40,307 bases of DNA. Source: VFZS01 sp964353255 (GTDB lineage: Bacteria; Acidobacteriota; Terriglobia; Bryobacterales; Bryobacteraceae). Where the stretch lies: assembly GCA_964353255.1 (NCBI GenBank), contig CAYGVJ010000037.1:1-40307 (forward strand). The letters run 5' to 3'. The notes under the pieces were generated by a model. The model had not been told where the DNA came from. It saw nothing but the letters and a program-made list of their open reading frames with translations, and did not search any database. The translations under genes were made by a program, and so were the position numbers. Position 1 is the stretch's first letter, and each line of letters begins with the position of its first letter. Shown one piece after another: positions 27,004-33,742 of this stretch.

Positions 27004-27732
27004 TTGGCCTCCATCTCCATCGTCATTCCCGCCTACAACGAAGCCCGGCGGTTGGAGGCCTCTCTGAATTCGGTCCTGGGCTATCTCCGCCCCGGCGCCT
27101 TCCGGCCTTTCGAGGTGGTGGTGGTGGACGATGGCTCGACCGACGACACCGCCCAGGTGGTCGAGCGTTTCCGCGCCGCTCATCCGGAGGTCCGGCTGCT
27201 CAGCAATCCCGGCAACCGCGGCAAGGGCTATGCCGTGCGTCACGGAGTCCTGGAGGCCGGCGGCGACTGGATTCTGGTCAGTGACGCCGACCTGTCGGCG
27301 CCCATCGAGGAGCTGGACAAGCTGCTGGAGGCCGCCCGCCGGCACCAGGCCGCGGTGGTCATCGGCTCGCGCGCCCTGGACCGCTCGCTGATCGCCGTGC
27401 ACCAGTCCCGCTTCCGCGAGAACGCGGGGCGCATCTTCAACCTGCTGGTGCGAGTTCTGGCGGGCCTGCCTTTCCTGGACACGCAGTGCGGCTTCAAGCT
27501 CTACGCGCGCGGGGCGGCAGGCGAGATCTTCCGCCGCCAGCGGATCGAGCGCTTCGGTTTCGACGTCGAAACCCTCTACATCGCCCGCAAGCTGGGATTC
27601 CGCATCCTGGAGGTGCCGGTGCGCTGGAGCCACGCCGAGGGCACCAAGGTGCGGATGCTGCACGACAGCCTCAGCATGTTCCTGGACCTGGCGCGCATCC
27701 GCTGGAACGATCTGCGCGGGCGATACCGCTAA
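27004..27732 (+). CDS. ALG5/DPM-like glycosyltransferase family 2
   Basis: The 242-residue protein begins at TTG 27004. It has SIVIPAYNEARRLEASL, VVVVDDGSTDDT, NRGKGYAVRHGVLEAGGDWILVSDADLSAP with the DADLS metal-binding motif, and a C-terminal DTQCGFKLYARGAA plus RFGFDVETLYIARKLGFRILEVPVRWSHAEGTKVRMLHDS. This pattern is typical of dolichyl/polyprenyl-phosphate beta-glucosyltransferase-like enzymes. It has no C-terminal membrane helices, so it is cytoplasmic or peripheral. The likely job is making a polyprenyl-phosphate sugar that GT-C enzymes such as the GT39 protein could use (inference). It is a single gene bounded by a convergent operon. Confidence 0.9.
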   Translation: MASISIVIPAYNEARRLEASLNSVLGYLRPGAFRPFEVVVVDDGSTDDTAQVVERFRAAHPEVRLLSNPGNRGKGYAVRHGVLEAGGDWILVSDADLSAPIEELDKLLEAARRHQAAVVIGSRALDRSLIAVHQSRFRENAGRIFNLLVRVLAGLPFLDTQCGFKLYARGAAGEIFRRQRIERFGFDVETLYIARKLGFRILEVPVRWSHAEGTKVRMLHDSLSMFLDLARIRWNDLRGRYR

Positions 27733-27765
27733 GCCGCGGTCCGCCCGGCGCAGGGGCGTTCCGGC

Positions 27766-28161
27766 TCACCTCCGCGCGGGCTCGCTCAGCTTGCTGATGG
27801 TGCCACGGACGGTCACCGTGGTGGGAGCGTAAATCGTGAGGGTCACCCCCGTCAGCAACACATCCACCACGCTGTGCTTGACGCCGATCGTCAGCCGGGT
27901 CACCCGGTCGCCCTCCCGCACGTATTTGCGGAGAGCCTGCTGCAAGTCCGGCTGGCTGCCCTTGATGAGGCCGGCCAGCCAGTGCGAGGAGTTCAGCGTC
28001 TCCTCAAACGGCACACCCCCCGCCGCCGTGTCCGCGATGTCCGGCGCGCCCGGCACCACGTAGGTGACCTCCGTGCGGTACAGGCCACCGAGGATGAGCA
28101 CCACCACCAGCATGATGATGCCGACCACCGTCATGCAACCCCACACCTTCTCAAGTTCCAT
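27766..28161 (-). CDS. Small single-pass membrane protein, unknown function
   Basis: ATG 28161 follows AAGGAG by 10 bases. GTG 28167, 4 bases after the same site, would add two residues. The 131-residue product has one N-terminal membrane helix (GCMTVVGIIMLVVVLILGGLY) and a ~100-residue hydrophilic domain with VTYVVPGAPDIADTA and a beta-rich C-terminus (IGVKHSVVDVLLTGVTLTIYAPTTVTVRGTISKL). I do not recognise the family. It is the last gene of a probable operon with the methyltransferase-like gene and bactofilin, so it may be an envelope or cytoskeleton-associated factor. Confidence 0.6.
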   Translation of the reverse strand: MELEKVWGCMTVVGIIMLVVVLILGGLYRTEVTYVVPGAPDIADTAAGGVPFEETLNSSHWLAGLIKGSQPDLQQALRKYVREGDRVTRLTIGVKHSVVDVLLTGVTLTIYAPTTVTVRGTISKLSEPARR

Positions 28162-28254
28162 GGCCACTTTGCTCCTTGATGGGACCAGGATGCTTCATTG
28201 GTCCCCTCTCTGTGAAGATCTTCGTTGCGCCGATTCTTTCATTCGCCGGCCCGC

Positions 28255-28884
28255 CTACCGCTTCACGATCACCTCGCGGAGGTGATCGCGGGTGAGAAAA
28301 AACTTGACCGCCTCGAAGCCCTCAAACAGCCTCTCCACGGCCCGGTTGTTGAACAACTGGGCGGGCGGGCGCATCCGGCGCAGAGACAGCGCCAGGCTAT
28401 GGGCGTCGCCGATACGGTAAGAATAAGAAGGCACCAGCTCGGTCCGGTCGTCTCCGTGGAAGATGGCCAGCAGGTAGCTGCGCGGCTTGACTACTCGGGA
28501 CAGCCGGTCCACCGTGGCTTTCAGCAGAGGCGGCGCCAGGTACTCCAGCACGTCCCAAATCAGCGCGCCGTCACATTGCTCCTCCGGCAGGTTCAGGCTC
28601 TGCTTGAGGAACCGCTCGATGCGCTCGGGAGCGCACTGGTTGGCGAAGAAATCACCGTCGCCGAAGACCTCATCCAGGGTCTCCAGCAGATCCTCCGAGT
28701 AGAGCCGGTGCCCCAAACCAGTGATGAAGCCCACGTTGGACTGCGAGGCGCCGGAAAGATCCAGCAGCGTCAGGCCGCGCTCGCCCTGGATGTAGCTGAA
28801 GAACTGCTCCAGGCCGTTGCTGTGCCGGGTGTAGACACGATCCCTTCCCGACGCGCTCTGCGACTCTCGGGCGAAGGCCGGCAT
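28255..28884 (-). CDS. Methyltransferase-like protein
   Basis: The 209-residue product lies 21 bp after the bactofilin stop. LTLLDLSGASQSNVGFITGLGHRLYSEDLLETL sits where a class I methyltransferase has motif I and the acidic loop. CDGALIWDVLEYLAPPLLKATVDRLSRVVKPRSYLLAIFHGDD matches the post-motif core. The glycine-rich loop is changed (DLSGASQ rather than DLGCGxG), so SAM binding may be weak or lost. Its repeated pairing with bactofilin in related genomes would be worth checking; that is a memory-based expectation and not shown here. The role is unknown. Confidence 0.65.
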   Translation of the reverse strand: MPAFARESQSASGRDRVYTRHSNGLEQFFSYIQGERGLTLLDLSGASQSNVGFITGLGHRLYSEDLLETLDEVFGDGDFFANQCAPERIERFLKQSLNLPEEQCDGALIWDVLEYLAPPLLKATVDRLSRVVKPRSYLLAIFHGDDRTELVPSYSYRIGDAHSLALSLRRMRPPAQLFNNRAVERLFEGFEAVKFFLTRDHLREVIVKR

Positions 28885-28905
28885 CTGACGCCGCGAGGAC
28901 GAGCC

Positions 28906-29457
28906 CTACAGCTTGGGTTCGCCCACGGTGTGGGCCGGGAGGGCCAACGCCTCCGCCGCCGCCGGCCGCACGGCCACCGCAGGCTTGGCGGCCTCCGCTT
29001 TCACGATGTCGATGCTGCCCTTGAAGTAGGCGCCATCCTCGATGATGATCCGCCCGGTCTTGATGTCGCCCACCAGCTTCGAGTCCTTGCGGATGTCGAT
29101 GCGCTCGCTGGCCTCGACGTTGCCCTGCACGACCCCCAGGACAACCACTTCCCGAGCTCGGATGGTGGCCTGCAACTTGCCATGGGGACCCACGGTGAGC
29201 CGGTTCTCGGGCACTTCCACGGTGCCTTCAATCTCACCATCCAGGTAAAGATCCTCGCGACTGAAGATCTGGCCTTTGATAACGACCGACTTGCCGATCG
29301 AGGCCACACCGCGCGGCAATTCCGGCTCTTGAGCCTTGGGCGGCGGGGCAGGCGTAGCTAGTGGCATAGGTGGTTCTCCTCTTGTGGCTGGTTCCACCGG
29401 GGCAGGCGGCGTCGGCGCCGGCCTCGGGGTGATCTCCTCGTCCCTGCGTTTCCACAT
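28906..29457 (-). CDS. Bactofilin (polymer-forming cytoskeletal protein)
   Basis: I choose ATG 29457 (MWKRRDEEITPRP) because GGAG lies 8 bases upstream, giving 183 residues. An earlier ATG at 29496 lies in the hairpin-bearing leader. A Pro-rich disordered N-terminus (about 1-50) precedes the bactofilin beta-helix (about 50-150: SIGKSVVIKGQIFSREDLYLDGEIEGTVEV...LTVGPHGKLQATIRAREVVVLGVVQGNVEASERIDIRKDSKLVGDIKTGRIIIEDGAYFKGSI). The tail is Ala/Pro-rich. Bactofilins self-assemble without nucleotide into filaments at the inner membrane and shape cells or position enzymes. It leads the operon. Confidence 0.93.
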   Translation of the reverse strand: MWKRRDEEITPRPAPTPPAPVEPATRGEPPMPLATPAPPPKAQEPELPRGVASIGKSVVIKGQIFSREDLYLDGEIEGTVEVPENRLTVGPHGKLQATIRAREVVVLGVVQGNVEASERIDIRKDSKLVGDIKTGRIIIEDGAYFKGSIDIVKAEAAKPAVAVRPAAAEALALPAHTVGEPKL

Positions 29458-29471
29458 TCCGATATCTCCGA

Positions 29472-29489
29472 CCGGAGCGACAGCTCCGG
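29472..29489 (-). promoter_or_regulatory. Hairpin in the bactofilin 5' leader
   Basis: A perfect 7-bp stem (CCGGAGC / GCTCCGG, 4-base loop) lies in the predicted leader just upstream of the GGAG ribosome site. Because GGAG is also inside the stem, the hairpin could offer a competing sequence or fold over the initiation region. Confidence 0.4.
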
Positions 29490-29504
29490 AGTGCATCTAT
29501 ACAT

Positions 29505-29532
29505 ACTATATGCAACCGCGGTTGCCTGGCAA
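29505..29532 (-). promoter_or_regulatory. Bactofilin promoter with a perfect 14-bp palindrome in its spacer
   Basis: On the minus strand TTGCCA (29532-29527) and TATAGT (29510-29505) are 16 bases apart, a good sigma-70 layout. The spacer contains GCAACCGCGGTTGC (29512-29525), a perfect palindrome placed where a repressor would block the polymerase. It also lies 50 bp before the divergent lyase gene, so one regulator could serve both. Confidence 0.55.
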
Positions 29533-29574
29533 TCCGCTTGACATGGCCCGCCTGCCCGGGCGAAGGTAGAGGCC

Positions 29575-30954
29575 ATGCGACTGAAGCGCCGCAGTTGGGC
29601 CGAGCCCTTCAAGATCAAGGTGGTCGAGCCGGTCCGGCTCACCACTCTCGAGCAGCGCGAACGCGCCATTGCCGAAGCCGGGTACAACACTTTCCTGCTG
29701 CGTTCCGAGGACGTCTACATCGACCTGCTGACCGACTCGGGAACCTCGGCCATGAGCGACTGGCAGTGGGCCGGCATGATGTTGGGCGACGAAGCTTACG
29801 CCGGCAGCCGGAACTTCTATCACCTCGAGGAGATGGTGCGGAAGTACTATGGCTACCGCTACATCGTGCCCACGCACCAGGGACGCGGCGCCGAGCACAT
29901 CCTCTCGCGAGTGCTGATCCGGCCCGGCGACGTCATTCCCGGCAACATGTACTTCACCACCACGCGACTGCACCAGGAGCTGGCCGGCGGCTGCTTCGTG
30001 GACGTGATCATTCCGGAGGCCCACGACCCGCGGAGCGAGCACCCCTTCAAGGGCAACCTCGACCTGAACAAGCTGGAGGCGCTGATCCGCTCCGGCTCGG
30101 CCCGCATCCCCTACGTCAGCGTGGCCGCCACGGTGAACATGGCGGGCGGGCAGCCCATCTCGCTGGAGAACCTGCGCGCGGTGCGCGAGCTGACGGCCCG
30201 CCACAGGGTGCGGCTGATCCTGGACGCCACACGCGTCGCCGAAAACGCCTACTTCATCCAACAGCGCGAGCCCGCTCAGGCCGGGCGTCCGATCGCCGCC
30301 ATCGTTCACGACATCTGCGCGCTGACCGACGGCTGCACCATGAGCGCCAAGAAGGACGCCCTGGTCAACATGGGCGGCTTCCTGGCGGTCAACGAGCAGG
30401 AGGTCTACGAGGAAGCCAGCAACTTGGTGGTGGTCTACGAGGGCCTGCACACCTACGGGGGCATGGCGGGCCGCGACATGGAGGCGGTGGCGCGGGGCAT
30501 CGAGGAATCACTCGCCGACGACCACATCCGGGCGCGGGTGGGCCAAGTGCTCTACCTGGGCGACAAGCTCCGGGAGTGGGACATCCCCATCGTGCTCCCC
30601 ATCGGCGGCCACGGCGTGTTCATCGACGCGCGTCGCTTCTTGCCGGACATTCCCCAGGAGCACTATCCGGCGCAGGCCCTGGCCGCGGCCATCTACACGG
30701 ACTCCGGCGTGCGCACGATGGAACGCGGCATCGTCTCGGCGGGACGCAACAAGGACACCGGCGAGGAGAACAAGCCCGCCCTGGAGCTGGTGCGGCTGGC
30801 CATCCCGCGCCGCGTCTACACCCAGGCCCACATGGACGTGGTGGCCGAGTCCATCCTGGCGGTCTACGACGAGCGCGAGCGCATCCGCGGCCTGCGCATG
30901 CTCTTCGAGCCCCGCTACCTGCGCTTCTTCCAGGCGCGCTTCGAGCCGCTGTGA
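29575..30954 (+). CDS. tpl: Tyrosine phenol-lyase (beta-tyrosinase)
   Basis: The 459-residue PLP enzyme belongs to the beta-eliminating lyases with tryptophanase and tyrosine phenol-lyase. K260 (CTMSAKKDALV) is the PLP lysine. Specificity residues match the phenol-lyase: T128 (MYFTTTR; Asp in tryptophanase), R384 (TMERG; Ile in tryptophanase) and F451-F452 (LRFFQARF). Other segments (MSDWQWAGMMLGDEAYAGS, DATRVAENAYFI) also read like Citrobacter tyrosine phenol-lyase. The reaction is tyrosine plus water to phenol, pyruvate and ammonia, and is reversible. The assignment is by residues recalled from the family, so wider substrate use is possible. It is divergent from bactofilin, sharing the palindrome. 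Its last 71 bp are duplicated 861 bp downstream. Confidence 0.82.
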   Translation: MRLKRRSWAEPFKIKVVEPVRLTTLEQRERAIAEAGYNTFLLRSEDVYIDLLTDSGTSAMSDWQWAGMMLGDEAYAGSRNFYHLEEMVRKYYGYRYIVPTHQGRGAEHILSRVLIRPGDVIPGNMYFTTTRLHQELAGGCFVDVIIPEAHDPRSEHPFKGNLDLNKLEALIRSGSARIPYVSVAATVNMAGGQPISLENLRAVRELTARHRVRLILDATRVAENAYFIQQREPAQAGRPIAAIVHDICALTDGCTMSAKKDALVNMGGFLAVNEQEVYEEASNLVVVYEGLHTYGGMAGRDMEAVARGIEESLADDHIRARVGQVLYLGDKLREWDIPIVLPIGGHGVFIDARRFLPDIPQEHYPAQALAAAIYTDSGVRTMERGIVSAGRNKDTGEENKPALELVRLAIPRRVYTQAHMDVVAESILAVYDERERIRGLRMLFEPRYLRFFQARFEPL

Positions 30955-30960
30955 GGCAGC
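30890..30960 (+). repeat. 71-bp direct repeat, copy 1 (3' end of the lyase gene)
   Basis: This stretch encodes the lyase C-terminus from the Leu of RGLRMLFEP through the stop codon plus 6 bases. It matches 31751-31821 at 69 of 71 positions; the differences are at 30912 (synonymous, Pro) and 30914 (Arg to His in copy 2). Confidence 0.95.
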
Positions 30961-30995
30961 CGCCCGCCGCCGCCGGCCATCGTCAACTAGCGAGC

Positions 30996-31023
30996 TTGAC
31001 TGACCGGAAAGTTGTGCTATCAT
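30996..31023 (+). promoter_or_regulatory. Promoter of the NYN gene
   Basis: TTGACT (30996-31001) and TATCAT (31018-31023) are separated by 16 bases, and each differs from consensus by one base. Transcription would start near 31030 and give a ~67-base leader containing the hairpin at 31041-31072. Confidence 0.6.
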
Positions 31024-31040
31024 GGAAGAAGAAATTCCTA

Positions 31041-31072
31041 CCCACTGGACCTGGCGAAAGCCCTCCGGTGGG
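31041..31072 (+). promoter_or_regulatory. Two-tier hairpin leader of the NYN gene
   Basis: CCCACTGG (31041-31048) pairs with CCGGTGGG (31065-31072) over 8 bp with one G-U. Inside, GGC (31053-31055) pairs with GCC (31060-31062) around a GAAA tetraloop. A T-rich stretch follows (31073-31084), then GGGGGC and the ATG at 31097. It could be an attenuator, a protein-binding leader or an RNA processed by the NYN nuclease itself. Confidence 0.6.
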
Positions 31073-31096
31073 TTATTTCATTTTGGGGGCTTTCTG

Positions 31097-31747
31097 ATGC
31101 CCCTCGAACCGTCCTCCAAGCGAGCCATCGCGTTCTTTGACGGCCAGAATCTCTTTCACGCCGCCCGGCACGCATTCGGCTACCACTATCCGAACTACGA
31201 TCCGATGGCCCTGGCGGCCGCGTTGTGCAAACGGCAGGGGTGGACTCTCAGCGAGGTACGCTTCTATACCGGCGTTCCGGACCGTGAGGACGACCCATTC
31301 TGGCATCACTTCTGGACCAGCAAGCTGGCCAGCCTTGGTCGCTGCGCGGCCACCGTGTATTCGCGCTCCCTGCGGTACAGGAACAAGATCGTGAGGCTGC
31401 CGAACGGCTCCGAGCACAGCTACCTCGCGGCTGAAGAGAAGGGGATCGACGTCCGCATCGCCATCGACGTCATCGGTCTGGCCTGGCTGAACGCCTACGA
31501 TGTGGCGTTAATCTTCAGCCAGGACCAGGATCTCTCAGAGGTAGCGCGCGAGATTCGCCAGATCGCCCGCCGGCAGGACCGCTGGATCAAGATCGCCAGC
31601 GCGTTCCCAGTCAGCCCGGTCACTCCGAACCGCAAGGGCATTAACTGGACCGATTGGATCCGCATCGACCGCGCCACCTACGACGCCTGCCTTGATCCCA
31701 GGGACTACAGGCTGAAGACCCCATCGACGACCGGAGGGACGCCTTGA
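31097..31747 (+). CDS. NYN-domain (PIN-like) nuclease family protein
   Basis: ATG 31097 is chosen because a G-rich ribosome site lies 7 bases upstream. An in-frame ATG at 31022 would translate the leader hairpin. The 216-residue protein has the NYN hallmarks: N-terminal IAFFDGQNLFHAAR with the first acidic residue, a middle KGIDVRIAIDVIGLAWLNAYDVALIFSQDQDLSEVAREIR with clustered acids, and a C-terminal WIKIASAFP. LabA/NYN proteins are metal-dependent ribonucleases related to PIN domains. The gene is bracketed by copies of the lyase 3' end, so it appears to be a cassette inserted after tpl. No antitoxin gene is adjacent. Confidence 0.85.
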   Translation: MPLEPSSKRAIAFFDGQNLFHAARHAFGYHYPNYDPMALAAALCKRQGWTLSEVRFYTGVPDREDDPFWHHFWTSKLASLGRCAATVYSRSLRYRNKIVRLPNGSEHSYLAAEEKGIDVRIAIDVIGLAWLNAYDVALIFSQDQDLSEVAREIRQIARRQDRWIKIASAFPVSPVTPNRKGINWTDWIRIDRATYDACLDPRDYRLKTPSTTGGTP

Positions 31748-31750
31748 ACC

Positions 31751-31821
31751 GCCTGCGCATGCTCTTCGAGCCGCACTACCTGCGCTTCTTCCAGGCGCGC
31801 TTCGAGCCGCTGTGAGGCAGC
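31751..31821 (+). repeat. 71-bp direct repeat, copy 2 (orphan lyase 3' end)
   Basis: This is a second copy of the tpl 3' end, beginning 3 bases after the NYN stop codon and running through the lyase stop codon. It has no upstream gene body, so it is a remnant. Its end touches the REP hairpin at 31821. Confidence 0.92.
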
Positions 31822-31840
31822 ACAGGCATTCCTGCCTGTG
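31821..31840. repeat. REP-like hairpin, second copy
   Basis: CACAGGCA, loop TTCC, TGCCTGTG. It is the same 8-bp stem as at 24065-24084, with one loop change. It lies between the orphan lyase end and the next gene's start at 31863. Confidence 0.85.
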
Positions 31841-31862
31841 TCTCTGCGATAATGGTCCGGCG

Positions 31863-32972
31863 ATGCTACGTCTGTGGTGCCTGCTGGCCGCCTCGGGCCT
31901 CGGTGTCGCGTGCGCCGCGGCGGAAGACCACTGGCGTCTCCAGTACTTCCTCGACGAAGACTCCAACACGCTCACGTTGCGCGACTTGAAGTTCCCCTCG
32001 CCCCAGCGCGGCATTGCCGCCGGGGAGCTGCGCCGGGAAGGCCATGCGCAGCCGGTGGTTCTCCTGACCGAGGACTCCGGCGAGCACTGGACGCAGGTAC
32101 AGGTCCCGGAGGCCGCACAGTCGCTGTTCTTTGCCAGCCCGAAGCTGGGGTGGATGGTCACCCAGAGCGGCGTCTGGGGCACGGCCGACGGCGGCAGAAA
32201 CTGGAAACGGCTGGCACGCCTGCGCGGCTTGCTGCGCCTGTACTTCCTGGACGAGGCGCATGGCTGGGCCGTGGGTTCGCCCAAAGCCGTCTTCGAAACC
32301 AAAGACGGCGGCCAGCACTGGACCGCGGTAGCGGCGGCGGCCCAGCCGAAGTCCACCCCCGAGTTCACGACCTACAACTGCCTCGACTTCACCGGCCAGC
32401 GCATCGGCCTGATCGCCGGTTCCAGCCACGCGCCTCGCCAGCGCTCCCAGAGGTTCCCGGACTGGATGGAACCGGAGAAGGCCCAGCGATCCCGAGAGTG
32501 GCCGGAGCTAACCATCTTCCTGGAGACCCGGGACGGCGGGCAGAACTGGCGCAGCTCCGTGACCAGCATGTTCGGCGTCGTCAGCCAGGTGCGCCTGGCG
32601 CCCGATGGTAGGGGCTTAGGCGTGATAAGGTTCTTCGAGGCCTTCCAGTGGCCAGCCGAAGTCTTCTTGCTGAACTGGGGAACCGGGCGCAGCACTCGCG
32701 TGTTCCGCCGAGCCGACCGCGACGTCACGGATGCCTTGCTGACCGCCGAAGGAACAGCCTACCTGGCGGGCATCGAGCCGGCAGGCCGTCTGCGCCAGCT
32801 TCCCATACCAGGCAAGCTGAAGATCCTGCGCAGCCGCGACTTCCTGAGCTGGGAGGAAATGCCGGTTGACTACAGGGCCGTGGCCACCCACGTGGTTCTC
32901 GCAACGGGGGGTGCAGGGCAACTGTGGGCAGCTACCGACACGGGGATGATTCTGAAGCTGACCAGCCAGTAA
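31863..32972 (+). CDS. YCF48/BNR-repeat-like exported protein
   Basis: I choose ATG 31863 (MLRLWCLLAASGLGVACAAAEDHW), which gives a signal peptide with a Cys that could be a lipobox-like site. The earlier ATG at 31812 would translate the REP hairpin into HRHSCLC. The 369-residue product carries repeated beta-propeller blades with Asp-box-like turns: LTEDSGEHWTQV, GTADGGRNWKRL, ETKDGGQHWTAV, ETRDGGQNWRSS. This is the layout of YCF48-like photosystem assembly factors and of sialidase-like propellers. In non-photosynthetic bacteria such proteins are of unknown role, possibly periplasmic binding or assembly. It stands alone after the inserted cassette. Confidence 0.82.
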   Translation: MLRLWCLLAASGLGVACAAAEDHWRLQYFLDEDSNTLTLRDLKFPSPQRGIAAGELRREGHAQPVVLLTEDSGEHWTQVQVPEAAQSLFFASPKLGWMVTQSGVWGTADGGRNWKRLARLRGLLRLYFLDEAHGWAVGSPKAVFETKDGGQHWTAVAAAAQPKSTPEFTTYNCLDFTGQRIGLIAGSSHAPRQRSQRFPDWMEPEKAQRSREWPELTIFLETRDGGQNWRSSVTSMFGVVSQVRLAPDGRGLGVIRFFEAFQWPAEVFLLNWGTGRSTRVFRRADRDVTDALLTAEGTAYLAGIEPAGRLRQLPIPGKLKILRSRDFLSWEEMPVDYRAVATHVVLATGGAGQLWAATDTGMILKLTSQ

Positions 32973-33010
32973 CGCCGGGGGGCAAACATAAACCTCCGAG
33001 TTTGTTTTAT

Positions 33011-33057
33011 CCACAGAAAATCCTGTGGCCGGGGCTCGCATCTTGTTGAAAAACAAG
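33011..33057 (+). other. Two small hairpins upstream of the noncoding RNA
   Basis: CCACAG and CTGTGG (33011-33016, 33023-33028) form a 6-bp hairpin. CTTGTT and AACAAG (33042-33047, 33052-33057) form another with a GAAA loop. They lie in the 130-bp gap after the propeller gene, and no gene or clear terminator T-run is visible here. Confidence 0.45.
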
Positions 33058-33101
33058 CAGAAAAAAGCTTCGGAAAAGAGCCTCCCTCCCCGCTTTTTCG
33101 T

Positions 33102-33130
33102 TTGACAGGCCCGCCGCCATGGTGCATGAT
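33102..33130 (+). promoter_or_regulatory. Promoter of the large noncoding RNA
   Basis: A consensus TTGACA (33102-33107), a 17-base spacer and CATGAT (33125-33130, 4 of 6 matches) predict a start near 33137. That is the first base pair of the closing helix, so the promoter and the structure agree independently. Confidence 0.7.
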
Positions 33131-33135
33131 GGATG

Positions 33136-33737
33136 AGGTTCCAAGAGGTTTATGGAACAGCGAGCCGCGAGGGACGCAGCGAGCCTGGAACGGTGATCCG
33201 CCGGCGGAAGTGATAAAAAGCTCCGCTAGCGGGGAGTGAAGGGAAAGCGGGCGTTCAGCGCAGGTGGGCTCTTCAGCGGAGAACCGAGTCGAGCGGCGAT
33301 CCGGAGGGACCGAAAGATCCCGAAGGGGAGCGGAGGCGAGGGAATTCGCTGGGGTCGCCGGATAGAGGTGCAGGAGACGGGTTGCGGGCGATGATCTTCC
33401 CCGCTCCGGGAAACCGGGAGGCGAGGAGGGGAGCCTAAGACCGAACGCGCCTGAAACCGATCCGGCGAGATGCTAAAGCGGTAGGCCAGGAACATTGAGC
33501 CTGTAGAGGGGGCCCCGAAAAGGGCAGTCGCTACAGGGGAGCGAAAGGCCGCTGCGAGGCGCCGGTCCCGTTGGGAAGGACGGCATGCCGTCTTCCGGAG
33601 CGTTGAAGCGTGGCAGAAAGAAAGCTGTCACGGGGAGCGACGGGAGAAACGGTGGCGCTTCCTGATGCCACGCTCTGGCCGGGCATGCCGGCCGGGGAGC
33701 AAGCTGAACTGTGGGTCACTTGGAACCTTTTTCTTTT
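33136..33737 (+). ncRNA. Large structured noncoding RNA candidate, about 600 nt
   Basis: No plausible protein is encoded in any frame. AGGTTCCAAG (33136-33145) is the exact complement of CTTGGAACCT (33719-33728), so the ends close on each other. Internal helices include: CTCCGG with a GAAA loop (33404-33420, one bulge); CCTGTAG / CTACAGG (33500-33506 with 33531-33537) enclosing a CCC/GGG stem with an A-rich loop; GGAA plus GACGG / CCGTC plus TTCC (33574-33596); GCGTGGCA / TGCCACGC (33608-33615 with 33666-33673); and GGCCGG / CCGGCC (33677-33693). GNRA-like loops lie on the plus strand, the purine-rich side. The RNase P hallmark regions, the tmRNA ends and group II intron domain V are absent. 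I know of no match; a known large class diverged beyond my recall is possible. Confidence 0.75.
33719..33737 (+). terminator. Intrinsic terminator closing the noncoding RNA
   Basis: The 3' strand of the closing helix (33719-33728) runs straight into TTTTTCTTTT (33728-33737). Its other strand is 570 bases away at the RNA's 5' end, so termination would be either long-range or helped by a local G/C-rich hairpin at 33677-33693. Confidence 0.55.
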
Positions 33738-33742
33738 GCGCC

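Noticed and set aside
29575..30954. Tryptophanase (tnaA).
   Set aside because: The leaving-group-specific Thr and Arg match tyrosine phenol-lyase; tryptophanase has Asp and Ile at these places.
31812..31862. Extended start of the propeller protein (residues HRHSCLC).
   Set aside because: This is the translated REP hairpin; the same peptide appears wherever the hairpin occurs in this frame.
33136..33737. RNase P RNA, tmRNA or group II intron as the identity of the structured region.
   Set aside because: I searched by eye for the RNase P GAGGAAAGTCC-type block and its ACAGAA 3' block, for tmRNA tRNA-like ends, and for group II domain V, and found none.
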